NCBI RefSeq assembly: GCF_026013615.1
Contig: NZ_JAPDPI010000023.1
Span: 1 to 64,000 of the forward strand
Length of the DNA: 64,000 nt
Reading direction: 5' to 3'
Source: Plebeiibacterium marinum
Lineage (GTDB): Bacteria > Bacteroidota > Bacteroidia > Bacteroidales > Marinilabiliaceae
Of this stretch, positions 28,856-37,481 are shown piece by piece (position 1 is the first letter of the stretch; the number at the start of each line of letters is the position of its first letter). The notes beneath the pieces are model-generated. The model was not told the DNA's origin. It made no database searches and saw only the letters and a list, made by a program, of their open reading frames with translations. A program made the position numbers and the translations under genes.

Positions 28856-30256
28856 ATGAAAACAATTATCACTGATGACTTTTTATTATCGAACGATGTA
28901 GCAAAAAAGCTTTATCACGATTACGCAGCAAAGCTCCCTATTATTGATTATCACTGCCATATTCCACCCCAACAAATAGCTGACGATGTAAATTTTAAAA
29001 ACCTGACTCAAATATGGCTATATGGCGACCATTATAAGTGGCGTGCCATGCGTACCAACGGAATTCCGGAAAATGAAATTACAGGAGACGTAAGTGACTG
29101 GGACAAGTTTAACAACTGGGCAAAAACAGTACCCTATACATTACGTAACCCATTATATCACTGGACACACCTTGAATTAAACAAGCCCTTTGGAATTAAA
29201 AAACTTTTGAATGCAAATACTGCAGAAGAGGTTTGGAATGAATGTAACGAAAAACTTCAAACTCCGGAATTTTCATGTAAAGGATTAATCAAACAAGCAA
29301 ATGTTGAAATCATCTGTACTACTGATGATCCTGTTGATTCACTGGAATACCACAAAAAAATAAAGGAATCGGGTTTTGAAACAAAAGTACTTCCAACATG
29401 GAGAGCTGATAAAGCAATGGCCATTGATAACCTTAACGACTTTAATGCTTATGTAAACACTTTAGCTCAAGTTGCAGGTGTAACAATTGAATCATATGAT
29501 GACTTATTAAAAGCGCTGCAAATCCGTCAGGATTTCTTTGCCGAAATGGGATGTAAATTGTCTGACCATGGTTTAGACCGATTCTTCTGCGATGATTACA
29601 CCATTGATGAAATTAAAGCAATTTTTTCTAAAGCAAGAAAAGGAGAAGCTTTAACCTCAGAGGAAATTAACAAATACAAATCGGCTGTTTTATACCAGTT
29701 GGCTGTAATGGATCATGCTAAAGGATGGACACAGCAATTCCACATTGGCGCTATCCGAAACAACAACACCTTTATGTACAACAAATTGGGTGCTGATACC
29801 GGATTTGATTCCATTGGTGATGATTTGGTTGCCAAGGATATGTCGAAATTTTTAAATAGCCTTGCCACAGAAGAAAAACTTACTAAAACAATTCTGTACA
29901 ACTTAAATCCAGCCCATAACGAAGTTTATGCAACAATGCTGGGTAATTTTCAGGACGGAAGTATTGCAGGAAAGATACAATGGGGCTCTGGATGGTGGTT
30001 CCTTGACCAAAAAGATGGAATGGAAAAACAAATGAATGCACTTTCAAACCTTGGTCTGTTAAGCCGTTTTGTTGGTATGCTGACGGATTCAAGAAGCTTT
30101 TTGAGTTATAGCCGCCATGAATACTTCAGGAGAATACTATGTAACCTGTTAGGACAAGACGTTGAAAAAGGATTAATTCCAAACGACATGGAGCTCTTAA
30201 AGGAATATGTTGAAGGTATCTGCTATTACAATGCAAAAAATTACTTTAACTTCTAG
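28856..30256 (+). CDS. uxaC: Uronate isomerase
   Basis: A 466-residue amidohydrolase-fold enzyme that turns D-galacturonate into D-tagaturonate (and D-glucuronate into D-fructuronate) in the cytoplasm. IIDYHCHIPPQQIADD holds the HxH metal motif; IWLYGDHYKWRAMRTNGI, FHIGAIRNNN and MLTDSRSFLSYSRHEYFRR are typical of UxaC. Length and start are standard. It is a single-gene unit: its own promoter and operator lie upstream and a strong terminator follows. It connects the pectin locus to hexuronate catabolism; the next enzymes (UxaA/UxaB type) are not in the window. Confidence 0.96.
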   Translation: MKTIITDDFLLSNDVAKKLYHDYAAKLPIIDYHCHIPPQQIADDVNFKNLTQIWLYGDHYKWRAMRTNGIPENEITGDVSDWDKFNNWAKTVPYTLRNPLYHWTHLELNKPFGIKKLLNANTAEEVWNECNEKLQTPEFSCKGLIKQANVEIICTTDDPVDSLEYHKKIKESGFETKVLPTWRADKAMAIDNLNDFNAYVNTLAQVAGVTIESYDDLLKALQIRQDFFAEMGCKLSDHGLDRFFCDDYTIDEIKAIFSKARKGEALTSEEINKYKSAVLYQLAVMDHAKGWTQQFHIGAIRNNNTFMYNKLGADTGFDSIGDDLVAKDMSKFLNSLATEEKLTKTILYNLNPAHNEVYATMLGNFQDGSIAGKIQWGSGWWFLDQKDGMEKQMNALSNLGLLSRFVGMLTDSRSFLSYSRHEYFRRILCNLLGQDVEKGLIPNDMELLKEYVEGICYYNAKNYFNF

Positions 30257-30296
30257 TCCTTTCTTGATTTATCATTGACATTATTTAAAAATAGGT

Positions 30297-30332
30297 ACAG
30301 CGCCGGCTAATAATAGCCGGCGCTGTTTTTTT
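30297..30332 (+). terminator. Rho-independent terminator after uxaC
   Basis: A 13-bp perfect GC-rich stem (ACAGCGCCGGCTA / TAGCCGGCGCTGT) with an ATAA loop is followed by a run of seven T (30326-30332). It starts 41 bp after the uxaC stop and isolates uxaC from the efflux operon. Confidence 0.95.
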
Positions 30333-30402
30333 ATACAGTATAATTCAGAAAAAAAGACTTATTCATCACAATTGGATGTTAAAAACCATTAAATGTCATT
30401 GT

Positions 30403-30427
30403 CAACAGTTGCAAATATCAACTGTTG
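30403..30427. promoter_or_regulatory. Candidate MarR-type operator upstream of the regulator gene
   Basis: A 9-bp perfect inverted repeat, CAACAGTTG / CAACTGTTG, with spacer CAAATAT. The same 25-bp layout recurs at 30983-31007 (20 of 25 bases identical). A TATTTTG box (30433-30439) lies just downstream, so the site overlaps the expected promoter. Confidence 0.75.
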
Positions 30428-30529
30428 TGCTTTATTTTGCATTTGTTTTTAAGTTGCTCTGGATATTATTTTAATAAAAACATATAATACATTACATATC
30501 AATATGTATCAAATTTAAATGACAACAAA

Positions 30530-30970
30530 ATGAAATTGAATGTTAAACCATTAGGAATGACCATAGGATCCATAAAAGGAGTATTTCCCAAGTTGATGGC
30601 TGATATGCTTAAACAAAAAGGAATAGAGTACAGCTTCGATCAAATGGTTGTTTTATTGGTTGTAAAATACTGCGTAAAAACAGCCCCAGTACAACAAGAC
30701 ATTGCAGAAATCATGAAAAAGGACAAATCAGTTGTACTACGAATGATTGATGTACTGGAAAAAGATGGCTTATTAATACGTAGTACTGATCCTAACGACC
30801 GTAGAAGAAACATTATTACGCTTACAGAAAAAGGATATGAATACACAGAACTTTTCACCGAATGTGATCAGGAAATTACAATAAATCTAATGGAAGGATT
30901 AAATGAAACAGATGTAGCTGTTTTCTTTAAAGTATTTGATCATATTCAAAATAAACTGGGATTAAAATAA
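30530..30970 (+). CDS. MarR-family transcriptional regulator of the efflux operon
   Basis: A 146-residue winged-helix repressor. The recognition region QDIAEIMKKDKSVVLRMIDVLEKDGLLIR is followed by the wing STDPNDRRRNIITLTEKG, the standard MarR pattern. N- and C-terminal helices would form the dimer interface. It sits directly before an RND efflux operon and between two copies of a 25-bp operator, so it probably represses itself and the pump genes until a small ligand binds. The ligand cannot be told from sequence. Confidence 0.92.
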   Translation: MKLNVKPLGMTIGSIKGVFPKLMADMLKQKGIEYSFDQMVVLLVVKYCVKTAPVQQDIAEIMKKDKSVVLRMIDVLEKDGLLIRSTDPNDRRRNIITLTEKGYEYTELFTECDQEITINLMEGLNETDVAVFFKVFDHIQNKLGLK

Positions 30971-30982
30971 AAAAATTTACCT

Positions 30983-31007
30983 CAATAGTTGCAAATGTAT
31001 ACTATTG
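30983..31007. promoter_or_regulatory. Second MarR-type operator, before the membrane fusion gene
   Basis: CAATAGTTG...ACTATTG (arms CAATAGT / ACTATTG) shares 20 of 25 bases with the site at 30403-30427. It lies between the regulator stop and the membrane fusion protein start at 31044, so the pump genes may have their own controlled promoter. Confidence 0.7.
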
Positions 31008-31043
31008 TTAAAAACAACGATAAAAATAAATAATAAATATACT

Positions 31044-32108
31044 ATGAATTTACAGAAGATTATGACAGGAGCCTTAGGGCTTCTACTAATGGTTTCTTGT
31101 GGAAAAAAAGAACAGACAACAAGCGCTGTGAAATCCACAAAAACCTACCCTGTTGCAGAATTGGTTGCAAAAAATGTTGAATTGCATTCGGTATACCCAA
31201 CCGTGCTACAAGGACAAGTTGATATTGAAATTAAACCAAGAGTGGATGGTTTTATTGAAGCCGTTTTTGTTGATGAAGGCTCGGTAGTTACCAAAGGAAC
31301 CCCTTTATTTAAAATCAACTCGCCCTCATCAATTCAGGCTTTAGAAACAGCTCAGGCCGGATATAATACTGCTCAGCTTGATGTGGAACGTATGCGCCCA
31401 TTGGCTGAAAAAGGGATTATCAGTGAGGTATTGCTAAAGACGTATGAAAATGCCTTTAACTCTGCCAAGGCTAATTTAGATAAGGCCAAAGCTTCATTAA
31501 GCTGGACCACAGTAACGAGTCCGATCAACGGAACCATAGGAACCTTACCCTATCGTATAGGAACACTGGTAAACAGCTCAAGTATATTAACAAGCATTGC
31601 GAACACCGAAAAGGTGGTTGCTTATTTTTCGATGAATGAAAAAGAGTTATTAGAGTATATGCGCAAATGGGAAGGCGATACTCAGGCCGAAAAGATTGAT
31701 AAAATGCCGTCTGTAAAATTAATATTAGCAGATGGAAGTGAATATGAAGAAGCCGGGCGCATCGAAACCATTTCGGGTGTTGTAGATGCCAGTACCGGAG
31801 CTGTAAATTTCAGGGCAGTATTTAGTAATCCCCATGGTTTGTTACGGAGCGGAACAAGCGGGAAAGTGGTTATTCCTACATTACTTAAAAATGTTGTGGT
31901 TGTACCTCAAAAAGCAACCTTTGCTCAACAAAACAAAGTACTGGTTTACACTCTGGATGGGAATAAAACAGCACAAAAAGTGATCACCGTAGAATCCACC
32001 CCTGACGGCAAAAGCTATGCTGTATTAAATGGGGTGAATGCCGGAGATAAAATAGTTGTTGACGGTATTTCAACACTCAAAAATGGAATGGAAATCCAGA
32101 TTCAATAA
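31044..32108 (+). CDS. RND efflux periplasmic adaptor (membrane fusion protein)
   Basis: A 354-residue lipoprotein (LLLMVSC lipobox) of the AcrA/HlyD family that joins the pump to the outer membrane channel. The lipoyl/barrel-sandwich half (VDGFIEAVFVDEGSVVTKGTPLFKIN) and its partner half (VTSPINGTIGTLPYRIGTLV) flank a short coiled-coil hairpin (about 85-145). The open frame begins at a TTG (31005), but the ATG at 31044 gives a proper lipoprotein signal. It is followed by the RND gene after 83 bp that contain an imperfect hairpin. Confidence 0.93.
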   Translation: MNLQKIMTGALGLLLMVSCGKKEQTTSAVKSTKTYPVAELVAKNVELHSVYPTVLQGQVDIEIKPRVDGFIEAVFVDEGSVVTKGTPLFKINSPSSIQALETAQAGYNTAQLDVERMRPLAEKGIISEVLLKTYENAFNSAKANLDKAKASLSWTTVTSPINGTIGTLPYRIGTLVNSSSILTSIANTEKVVAYFSMNEKELLEYMRKWEGDTQAEKIDKMPSVKLILADGSEYEEAGRIETISGVVDASTGAVNFRAVFSNPHGLLRSGTSGKVVIPTLLKNVVVVPQKATFAQQNKVLVYTLDGNKTAQKVITVESTPDGKSYAVLNGVNAGDKIVVDGISTLKNGMEIQIQ

Positions 32109-32118
32109 TTAGTATAAA

Positions 32119-32170
32119 TGACTGCTCTTAAAACTGGCATAACACTATTGTCAGAGTTTTATAACAGTCA
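32119..32170. other. Imperfect hairpin between adaptor and RND pump genes
   Basis: TGACTG (32119-32124) pairs with CAGTCA (32165-32170) and TAAAACT (32129-32135) with AGTTTTA (32155-32161). There is no U-run, so it may adjust mRNA stability between the two genes rather than terminate. Confidence 0.4.
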
Positions 32171-32191
32171 CTAAATTAAAAGAAAAAGCTA

Positions 32192-35100
32192 ATGTTAAAA
32201 ACATTTATAGAACGTCCCGTACTATCTACGGTAATATCTATATTATTTGTAGTGTTGGGCGTTATTGGTATTGCTACCCTGCCGGTAGAACAATACCCAA
32301 ATATTGCCCCTCCAACAGTTAGGGTACAAACAACCTATAGTGGGGCCAATGCCGAAGCGGTATTAAAAAGTGTAATTGTACCCCTTGAAGAATCTATTAA
32401 TGGTGTTGAAGGAATGACGTATATGACTTCAACGGCATCAAATGGTGGTTCAGCACAAATAGAGGTATATTTTAAACAGGGAATTGATGCTGATATTGCT
32501 ACAGTTAACGTACAAAACAGGGTTTCTCAGGCAACCTCTTTATTACCTTCGGAAGTAACACAGGTTGGAGTTACTGTGCAAAAGCAACAAAGTAGTACCA
32601 TATTGTTTATTGCGGTATCTTCTACTAATCCGGATTATGATGGTGAGTTTATTCAAAACTATGCCAATATTAATATTATTCCTCAAATTAAGAGGGTTAC
32701 TGGTGTTGGTAGTGCAACTGTTTATGGGGCACGAAATTATTCTATGCGTATCTGGCTTAAGCCTGATGTTTTGGCTGCATATAAAATGAATCCAACAGAA
32801 GTTATTGCGGCATTACAGGACCAAAATATTGAGGCAGCACCTGGTGAATTGGGTGCCAATAGTAATCAAACATTTCAATATTCTTTAAAATATACCGGGC
32901 GTTTAACAACCGAAGAGCAGTTTGAAGATATTATTATCCGTTCTTCAAATTCTCAGATATTAAGACTTAAAGATGTTGCTGATGTTGAATTAGGTTCTTT
33001 ATCTTATTCCGTAAATACTTTAAACCAAGGTAATCCGGCCATCGTTATGGGTGTTTCGCAAACTGCGGGATCAAATGCCCAGGATGTTATCAGCGAAGTT
33101 AAAGAAGAATTGGTAAAGGCTGCAGAGTCGTTTCCTGATGGTATGAAATATACTTTTGAAATGGATGCCAGTAGTTTCTTAAATGCCTCTATCGAAAAAG
33201 TGTTGCATACCTTATTTGAAGCATTTATTCTCGTATTTATTGTAGTGTTTTTATTCCTGCAAAATTTCAGGGCTACTTTAATTCCAGCCATTGCGGTTCC
33301 TGTTGCAATTATTGGAACCTTCTTTTTCCTGTTGGTTTTTGGTTTCTCCATAAACCTGTTAACCTTGTTTGCACTGGTGCTTGCCATTGGTATTGTGGTA
33401 GATGATGCCATTGTGGTGGTTGAGGCTGTTCACTCACATATGGATGCAGGAGAAAAAGATCCCCGTAAAGCAACTCTAAGTGCATTAAGCGAAATTGCAC
33501 CTGCTATTGTATCTATTACTTTGGTAATGGCGGCTGTATTTATTCCGGTAAGTTTTATTGGAGGAACCAGTGGGGTTTTCTTTAAGCAATTTGGTTTAAC
33601 TCTGGCCATCTCTATTGTTATTTCAGCTATAAATGCATTAACGCTAAGTCCTGCATTATGTGCTATATTCTTAAAAGCCCATCATATTCCTGAAGCAAAG
33701 GATCGCAATTTTATGCAACGTTTTTACTATGTGTTTAATGTTGGATTTGATGCTGTTACCAAAAAATATGGTAAAACATTAAACTTCATGGGTAAAAAGA
33801 GCCACCGATGGATTACTGTTGTTATTATTGGTGTATTCAGCTATATCTTTTACTTCCTTATCAATATGATACCTGCCGGATTTGTTCCTCAGGAAGATAG
33901 TGGAGGTGTAATGGGTTTTGTTACTTTGGCTCCGGGATCTTCGTTGGAAAGAACCGATAGCATAGTTGAAAAAGTAGTAGAAATAGCCAATGAAATCCCT
34001 CATGTACGCACCGTAACCAACCTGACAGGAATAAGCTTTTTAAGCGGTGCTGGTAGTTCTTACGGATCAATGATTATTAAAATGGATGATTGGAACGAGA
34101 GGGATATTACTACCGATGATGTAGCTGCCATCCTGAAACAAAGAACCGACAGTATAGCCAATGCCTCGTTTATGTTCTTTGGTATGCCAACGCTCCAGGG
34201 TTTTGGTATGAGTAGTGGTGTTGAATTAAAAATGCAGGATAAAACAGGTGGTGATATTAATAAATTCTATGAGGTTACTAATGATTTCCTTGATAAAATC
34301 AGGGCGAGTGGTACTTCCATGATGATCATGAATACTTTCGATCCCCGTTTCCCTCAAAAGGAAATTCATGTGGATATTGCCAAGGTTAAGGATGCCGGCA
34401 TGACCTTGAGTACTGTTATGACTACCTTGCAGGCTTATATTGGAAGTATGTATGTATCTAACTTTAACCTGTATGGTAAGCAGTTTCGCGTTATGGTACA
34501 GGCTGCTCCTGAATATCGTTCTAAATTAGAAGATTTAAGTTATCTGCAGGTAAAAACAGGCAGCGGATCAATGGCTCCCATCTCTGAATTTATCACTATT
34601 GAAGATGTAACAGGCCCTCAGGCGTTAACCCGTTTTAACCTGTATTCTTCAATGTCGGTAACTATTATCCCTAACTATTACGAAGGGAAAAGTTCGGGTG
34701 ATGTGTTGAAGTTTATTGAAACTATCGATATGCCTGATGGTTACGGGTACGACTTTTCAGGTATGACCCGTGAAGAGGTTAACAGCAGCAGCACAACGGC
34801 TATCATATTTGTGCTTTGTTTGGTGTTTGTGTACTTATTACTGGCCGCGCTTTATGAAAGTTATATTTTACCATTGGCTGTAATATTTTCTCTCCCTGTT
34901 GGTTTGGCCGGAGTGTTTATGTTCATCTTTGTAGCTATGGTCAGCGGTACAGGTATTATGAATAACATTTATGTACAGATTTCATTGATCATGCTAATCG
35001 GTCTGCTGGCTAAAAATGCCATTTTGATTGTAGAATACGCATTACAGCGACGAAAACAGGGCATGAGTATTGTAAAAGCTGCTATTACTGGTGCTGTGGC

Positions 35101-35353
35101 CCGTTTACGACCAATTTTAATGACCTCGTTTGCATTTATATTTGGGCTATTACCCCTGGCTTTGGCAAAAGGTGCCGGTGCTATTGGTAACAAATCGATT
35201 GGTATTAGTGCCATCGGGGGTATGCTTGTGGGTACTCTAATTGGGGTTATAATCATTCCAACCCTGTTTATCATATTCCAAAGTTTACAAGAAAGGGTAA
35301 GTAAGCATAAGATAGTTACTATTGATGACGAGGAAATTAAAGAAATTCAATAA
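32192..35353 (+). CDS. RND efflux pump, AcrB/HAE1 type
   Basis: A 1,053-residue inner-membrane proton antiporter. It has the HAE1 opening (FIERPVLSTVISILFVVLGVIGI), the two large periplasmic loops and 12 helices. The proton-relay Asp pair is in TM4 (AIGIVVDDAIVVVEAV) and the Lys in TM10 (IGLLAKNAILIVEYAL). Length matches AcrB (1,049). Hydrophobic or amphiphilic compounds such as drugs, bile-like detergents or plant phenolics are plausible substrates; the sequence does not decide. The outer membrane gene starts 4 bp after its stop. Confidence 0.95.
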   Translation: MLKTFIERPVLSTVISILFVVLGVIGIATLPVEQYPNIAPPTVRVQTTYSGANAEAVLKSVIVPLEESINGVEGMTYMTSTASNGGSAQIEVYFKQGIDADIATVNVQNRVSQATSLLPSEVTQVGVTVQKQQSSTILFIAVSSTNPDYDGEFIQNYANINIIPQIKRVTGVGSATVYGARNYSMRIWLKPDVLAAYKMNPTEVIAALQDQNIEAAPGELGANSNQTFQYSLKYTGRLTTEEQFEDIIIRSSNSQILRLKDVADVELGSLSYSVNTLNQGNPAIVMGVSQTAGSNAQDVISEVKEELVKAAESFPDGMKYTFEMDASSFLNASIEKVLHTLFEAFILVFIVVFLFLQNFRATLIPAIAVPVAIIGTFFFLLVFGFSINLLTLFALVLAIGIVVDDAIVVVEAVHSHMDAGEKDPRKATLSALSEIAPAIVSITLVMAAVFIPVSFIGGTSGVFFKQFGLTLAISIVISAINALTLSPALCAIFLKAHHIPEAKDRNFMQRFYYVFNVGFDAVTKKYGKTLNFMGKKSHRWITVVIIGVFSYIFYFLINMIPAGFVPQEDSGGVMGFVTLAPGSSLERTDSIVEKVVEIANEIPHVRTVTNLTGISFLSGAGSSYGSMIIKMDDWNERDITTDDVAAILKQRTDSIANASFMFFGMPTLQGFGMSSGVELKMQDKTGGDINKFYEVTNDFLDKIRASGTSMMIMNTFDPRFPQKEIHVDIAKVKDAGMTLSTVMTTLQAYIGSMYVSNFNLYGKQFRVMVQAAPEYRSKLEDLSYLQVKTGSGSMAPISEFITIEDVTGPQALTRFNLYSSMSVTIIPNYYEGKSSGDVLKFIETIDMPDGYGYDFSGMTREEVNSSSTTAIIFVLCLVFVYLLLAALYESYILPLAVIFSLPVGLAGVFMFIFVAMVSGTGIMNNIYVQISLIMLIGLLAKNAILIVEYALQRRKQGMSIVKAAITGAVARLRPILMTSFAFIFGLLPLALAKGAGAIGNKSIGISAIGGMLVGTLIGVIIIPTLFIIFQSLQERVSKHKIVTIDDEEIKEIQ

Positions 35354-35357
35354 TACG

Positions 35358-36776
35358 ATGCAAAAGAGATTAAAATATACAGGCAAAAGTGCCATTCTGA
35401 TAGCTGTTTTTATAGCTATTGGAATGAGCTCATGCCGTACAAGCAAAAATGTATCTGATTTAAATGTAGATACAAAGGATTTAATCAGAGATGAGAATTT
35501 AAACACCTCTGATTCGACTACCATAGCTGATATTCCATGGCAGGAATATTTTAGCGATGACATACTAAAGCAATTGATTCAGGAAGCTTTAGATAATAAC
35601 CTGGATATGAAAGTAGCTATTGAACGCATAAAACAGGCGGAGGCGAATTTTTCGATGGCCAAGGCTGCCAAGTTACCAACATTAAGTATTGCTGCCCAGG
35701 ATGATTTTACTTTATACAGCAATAACGGAAGTTCAACAAAGGTTTTAGGCTACAATGCAAATACACTTTCATTGGGTTTAACTACTTCCTGGGAAGTGGA
35801 TGCATGGGGTAAATTAAAGAGTACAAAAAAGGCCCGTTATGCCTCTTTGTTAAACACAATGGAGTATAAAAACCTGGTTCAAACCAATATTATTGCCGGT
35901 GTAGCTCAATTATACTATACTTTACTGTCATTAGATGAGCAACTCAGGGTAACTAAAGAAACCATCGGATTGCTTTCTGAAAGTGCTGAAACAATGCAAG
36001 CCTTAAAAGATGCAGGACAAACCAATGGTGCTGCCGTTGAGCAAAGTAAGGCTTTATTATACAACACTCAGCTATCTGTATATGCCATAGAAGATCAGAT
36101 CCAACAACAAGAAAATTCTCTATGTGTTTTATTGGGAAAAACGCCGGGAACAGTCACTCGCAGTGCCATCAATCAACAAACGGTTCCGGCTGAGTTAAAG
36201 TACGGGGTTCCGGCTCAATTATTGTCAAAACGCCCCGATGTATTGAGTGCTGAACTTTCTTTCAGAGCGGCCTTTGAAGCAACAAATGCAGCACAGGCCA
36301 GCTTGTACCCTGGTATTAATTTAAGTAGTGGATCTATAGGTTTTAATGGTACAGAGCTTTCTGATTTCTTTAAACCTGAAAATATAGCCGCAAATTTTGT
36401 GGCTGGAATAGCACAGCCTGTTTTTTATAAAAAACAACTGCGAGGAAGTTTAGCCATTGCTAAGTCCCAACAGGAAGAAGCATTGTTAACTTTTAAAAAT
36501 ACAGTACTGGAAGCAGGCCAGGAAGTGTCCGACATCCTCTTTAGCTTTAAATCATCAGTAAATAAAAACGGTTTGCGCAACAAACAAATTATCGCATTAA
36601 CCAATGCTGTTGATTTTACACAGGAACTATTAAAAGCAGGCGAAGCCAATTACGTTGAGGTATTAAGTGCTCAGCAAAATTTACTCTCAGCTCAATTAAG
36701 CCAGGTATCAGATAAGTTAGAGCAACTAAATTATTCAGTGGCATTATATAAAGCCTTAGGCGGAGGCAAGAACTGA
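35358..36776 (+). CDS. Outer membrane efflux factor (NodT/TolC-like lipoprotein)
   Basis: A 472-residue TolC-type channel subunit. The lipobox IGMSSC gives a lipid anchor, as in the NodT/OprM branch. IPWQEYFSDDILKQLIQEAL and the twofold coiled-coil repeat (AIERIKQAEANFSMAKAAKLPTLS; LSKRPDVLSAELSFRAAFEA) are family marks. The open frame extends upstream into the RND gene (TTG 35322, ATG 35325), but the ATG at 35358 directly after the RND stop is preferred. It completes a tripartite pump with the two genes before it. Confidence 0.93.
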   Translation: MQKRLKYTGKSAILIAVFIAIGMSSCRTSKNVSDLNVDTKDLIRDENLNTSDSTTIADIPWQEYFSDDILKQLIQEALDNNLDMKVAIERIKQAEANFSMAKAAKLPTLSIAAQDDFTLYSNNGSSTKVLGYNANTLSLGLTTSWEVDAWGKLKSTKKARYASLLNTMEYKNLVQTNIIAGVAQLYYTLLSLDEQLRVTKETIGLLSESAETMQALKDAGQTNGAAVEQSKALLYNTQLSVYAIEDQIQQQENSLCVLLGKTPGTVTRSAINQQTVPAELKYGVPAQLLSKRPDVLSAELSFRAAFEATNAAQASLYPGINLSSGSIGFNGTELSDFFKPENIAANFVAGIAQPVFYKKQLRGSLAIAKSQQEEALLTFKNTVLEAGQEVSDILFSFKSSVNKNGLRNKQIIALTNAVDFTQELLKAGEANYVEVLSAQQNLLSAQLSQVSDKLEQLNYSVALYKALGGGKN

Positions 36777-36867
36777 TTTATTATTAGATATTGCTTACAA
36801 TAGATCGTTAGACTTCTGATAAGAGACGTAAGAGTTGTTCTCAAGATATTTAATGATCAAATTAATA

Positions 36868-36909
36868 ATCCAACCATCGTGCACTTTCCAATGTGCACGA
36901 TGGTTGGAT
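36868..36909. terminator. Strong hairpin, probable (bidirectional) terminator of the efflux operon
   Basis: Perfect 17-bp arms (ATCCAACCATCGTGCAC / GTGCACGATGGTTGGAT) with an 8-bp loop, 92 bp after the outer membrane factor stop. The U-run after it is weak (ACTTTATCATTT), so termination efficiency is uncertain. Confidence 0.6.
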
Positions 36910-36988
36910 ACTTTATCATTTCCAAATAGTTTCTTCCTGCAAGGTTTTAACTTGTTCTTTTAATAGCTGATCAGGGATCTTAGGCTTA

Positions 36989-37035
36989 AAACCTTCCAGG
37001 TTTACTTACATAATGTAAATAAACCAGGAAGGTTT
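36989..37035. repeat. 47-bp near-perfect palindrome
   Basis: The arms of 23 bases (from AAACCTTCC to GGAAGGTTT) match at 21 of 23 positions around base 37012. It lacks a T-run and is not next to a start codon. Confidence 0.75.
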
Positions 37036-37044
37036 GGATACTGG

Positions 37045-37134
37045 TTCTACCAAGTTACTGCCCCCTTCTACCAAGGCATTGACCTGTTCTACCTGCTCAC
37101 AAGGCCGTTCTACCCATCAATATAGGGTTCTACC
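37045..37134. repeat. Five TTCTACC units at 20-21 bp spacing
   Basis: TTCTACC occurs at 37045, 37066, 37087, 37108 and 37128. Three of the units share TTCTACCAAG. The steps are 21, 21, 21 and 20 bp, close to two turns of B-DNA. Confidence 0.85.
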
Positions 37135-37241
37135 AAGCTTCATGGTTTTTGCTGAAGGTTAATAATCTGTAAGATTTATACGCGAATGGAACGGATCTGA
37201 TTTTCACGATGTCTATACAGATCCGATCCTCATGTAAATAG

Positions 37242-37412
37242 GTGCTGCAAAAAAACTGCTAAAATTTTTGTTGGCCCTCCCACACCCCTATGCCTAAAGG
37301 AAGTTACTTCCGAACTGTGCGTTGGAGTTTACTCCTTTAGAGCTTGTCCCGATCAAACGGGAGGAATCAAAGGGGTGAGCTTAGGAACCATGAGTTTTCT
37401 GGTAGAAACTAA
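37242..37412. repeat. Fold-back intergenic repeat, copy 1
   Basis: This segment resembles 59161-59315 over its whole length. Shared blocks include ACTGCT, CACACCCCT, TGCGTTGGA/GCGCGTTGGA, ATCAAAGGGGTGAGC and GAGTTTTCT. The ends are inverted (TGCAAAAAAACT against AGTTTTCTGGTA, imperfect), as are the inner CACCCCT (37283-37289) and AGGGGTG (37371-37377). Confidence 0.85.
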
Positions 37413-37481
37413 ACCCTGGCACATTTAATCTGATATAACGTATCATACCTATTTTTTTTATTTAGTTCCTGCAAGCTCTAT

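Larger units (their letters stand above)
36777..37481. other. 705-bp gene-free, structure-rich convergent region
   Basis: This stretch separates the end of the efflux operon from the end of the large PL1-type gene. No credible gene was seen. It holds a perfect 17-bp hairpin (36868-36909), a 47-bp near-palindrome (36989-37035), five TTCTACC units at 20-21 bp steps (37045-37134), an 8-bp inverted repeat (37192-37199/37218-37225) and one copy of a fold-back repeat (37242-37412). Confidence 0.8.

Noticed and set aside
37045-37134. CRISPR array
   Set aside because: Only a 7-10 bp shared unit with 20-21 bp steps; real arrays have longer repeats and spacers, and no cas genes are present.
37421-37450. 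TGATA-TAACG-TATCA as terminator of the multidomain lyase gene
   Set aside because: 5-bp AT-rich arms without a U-run in the right direction.
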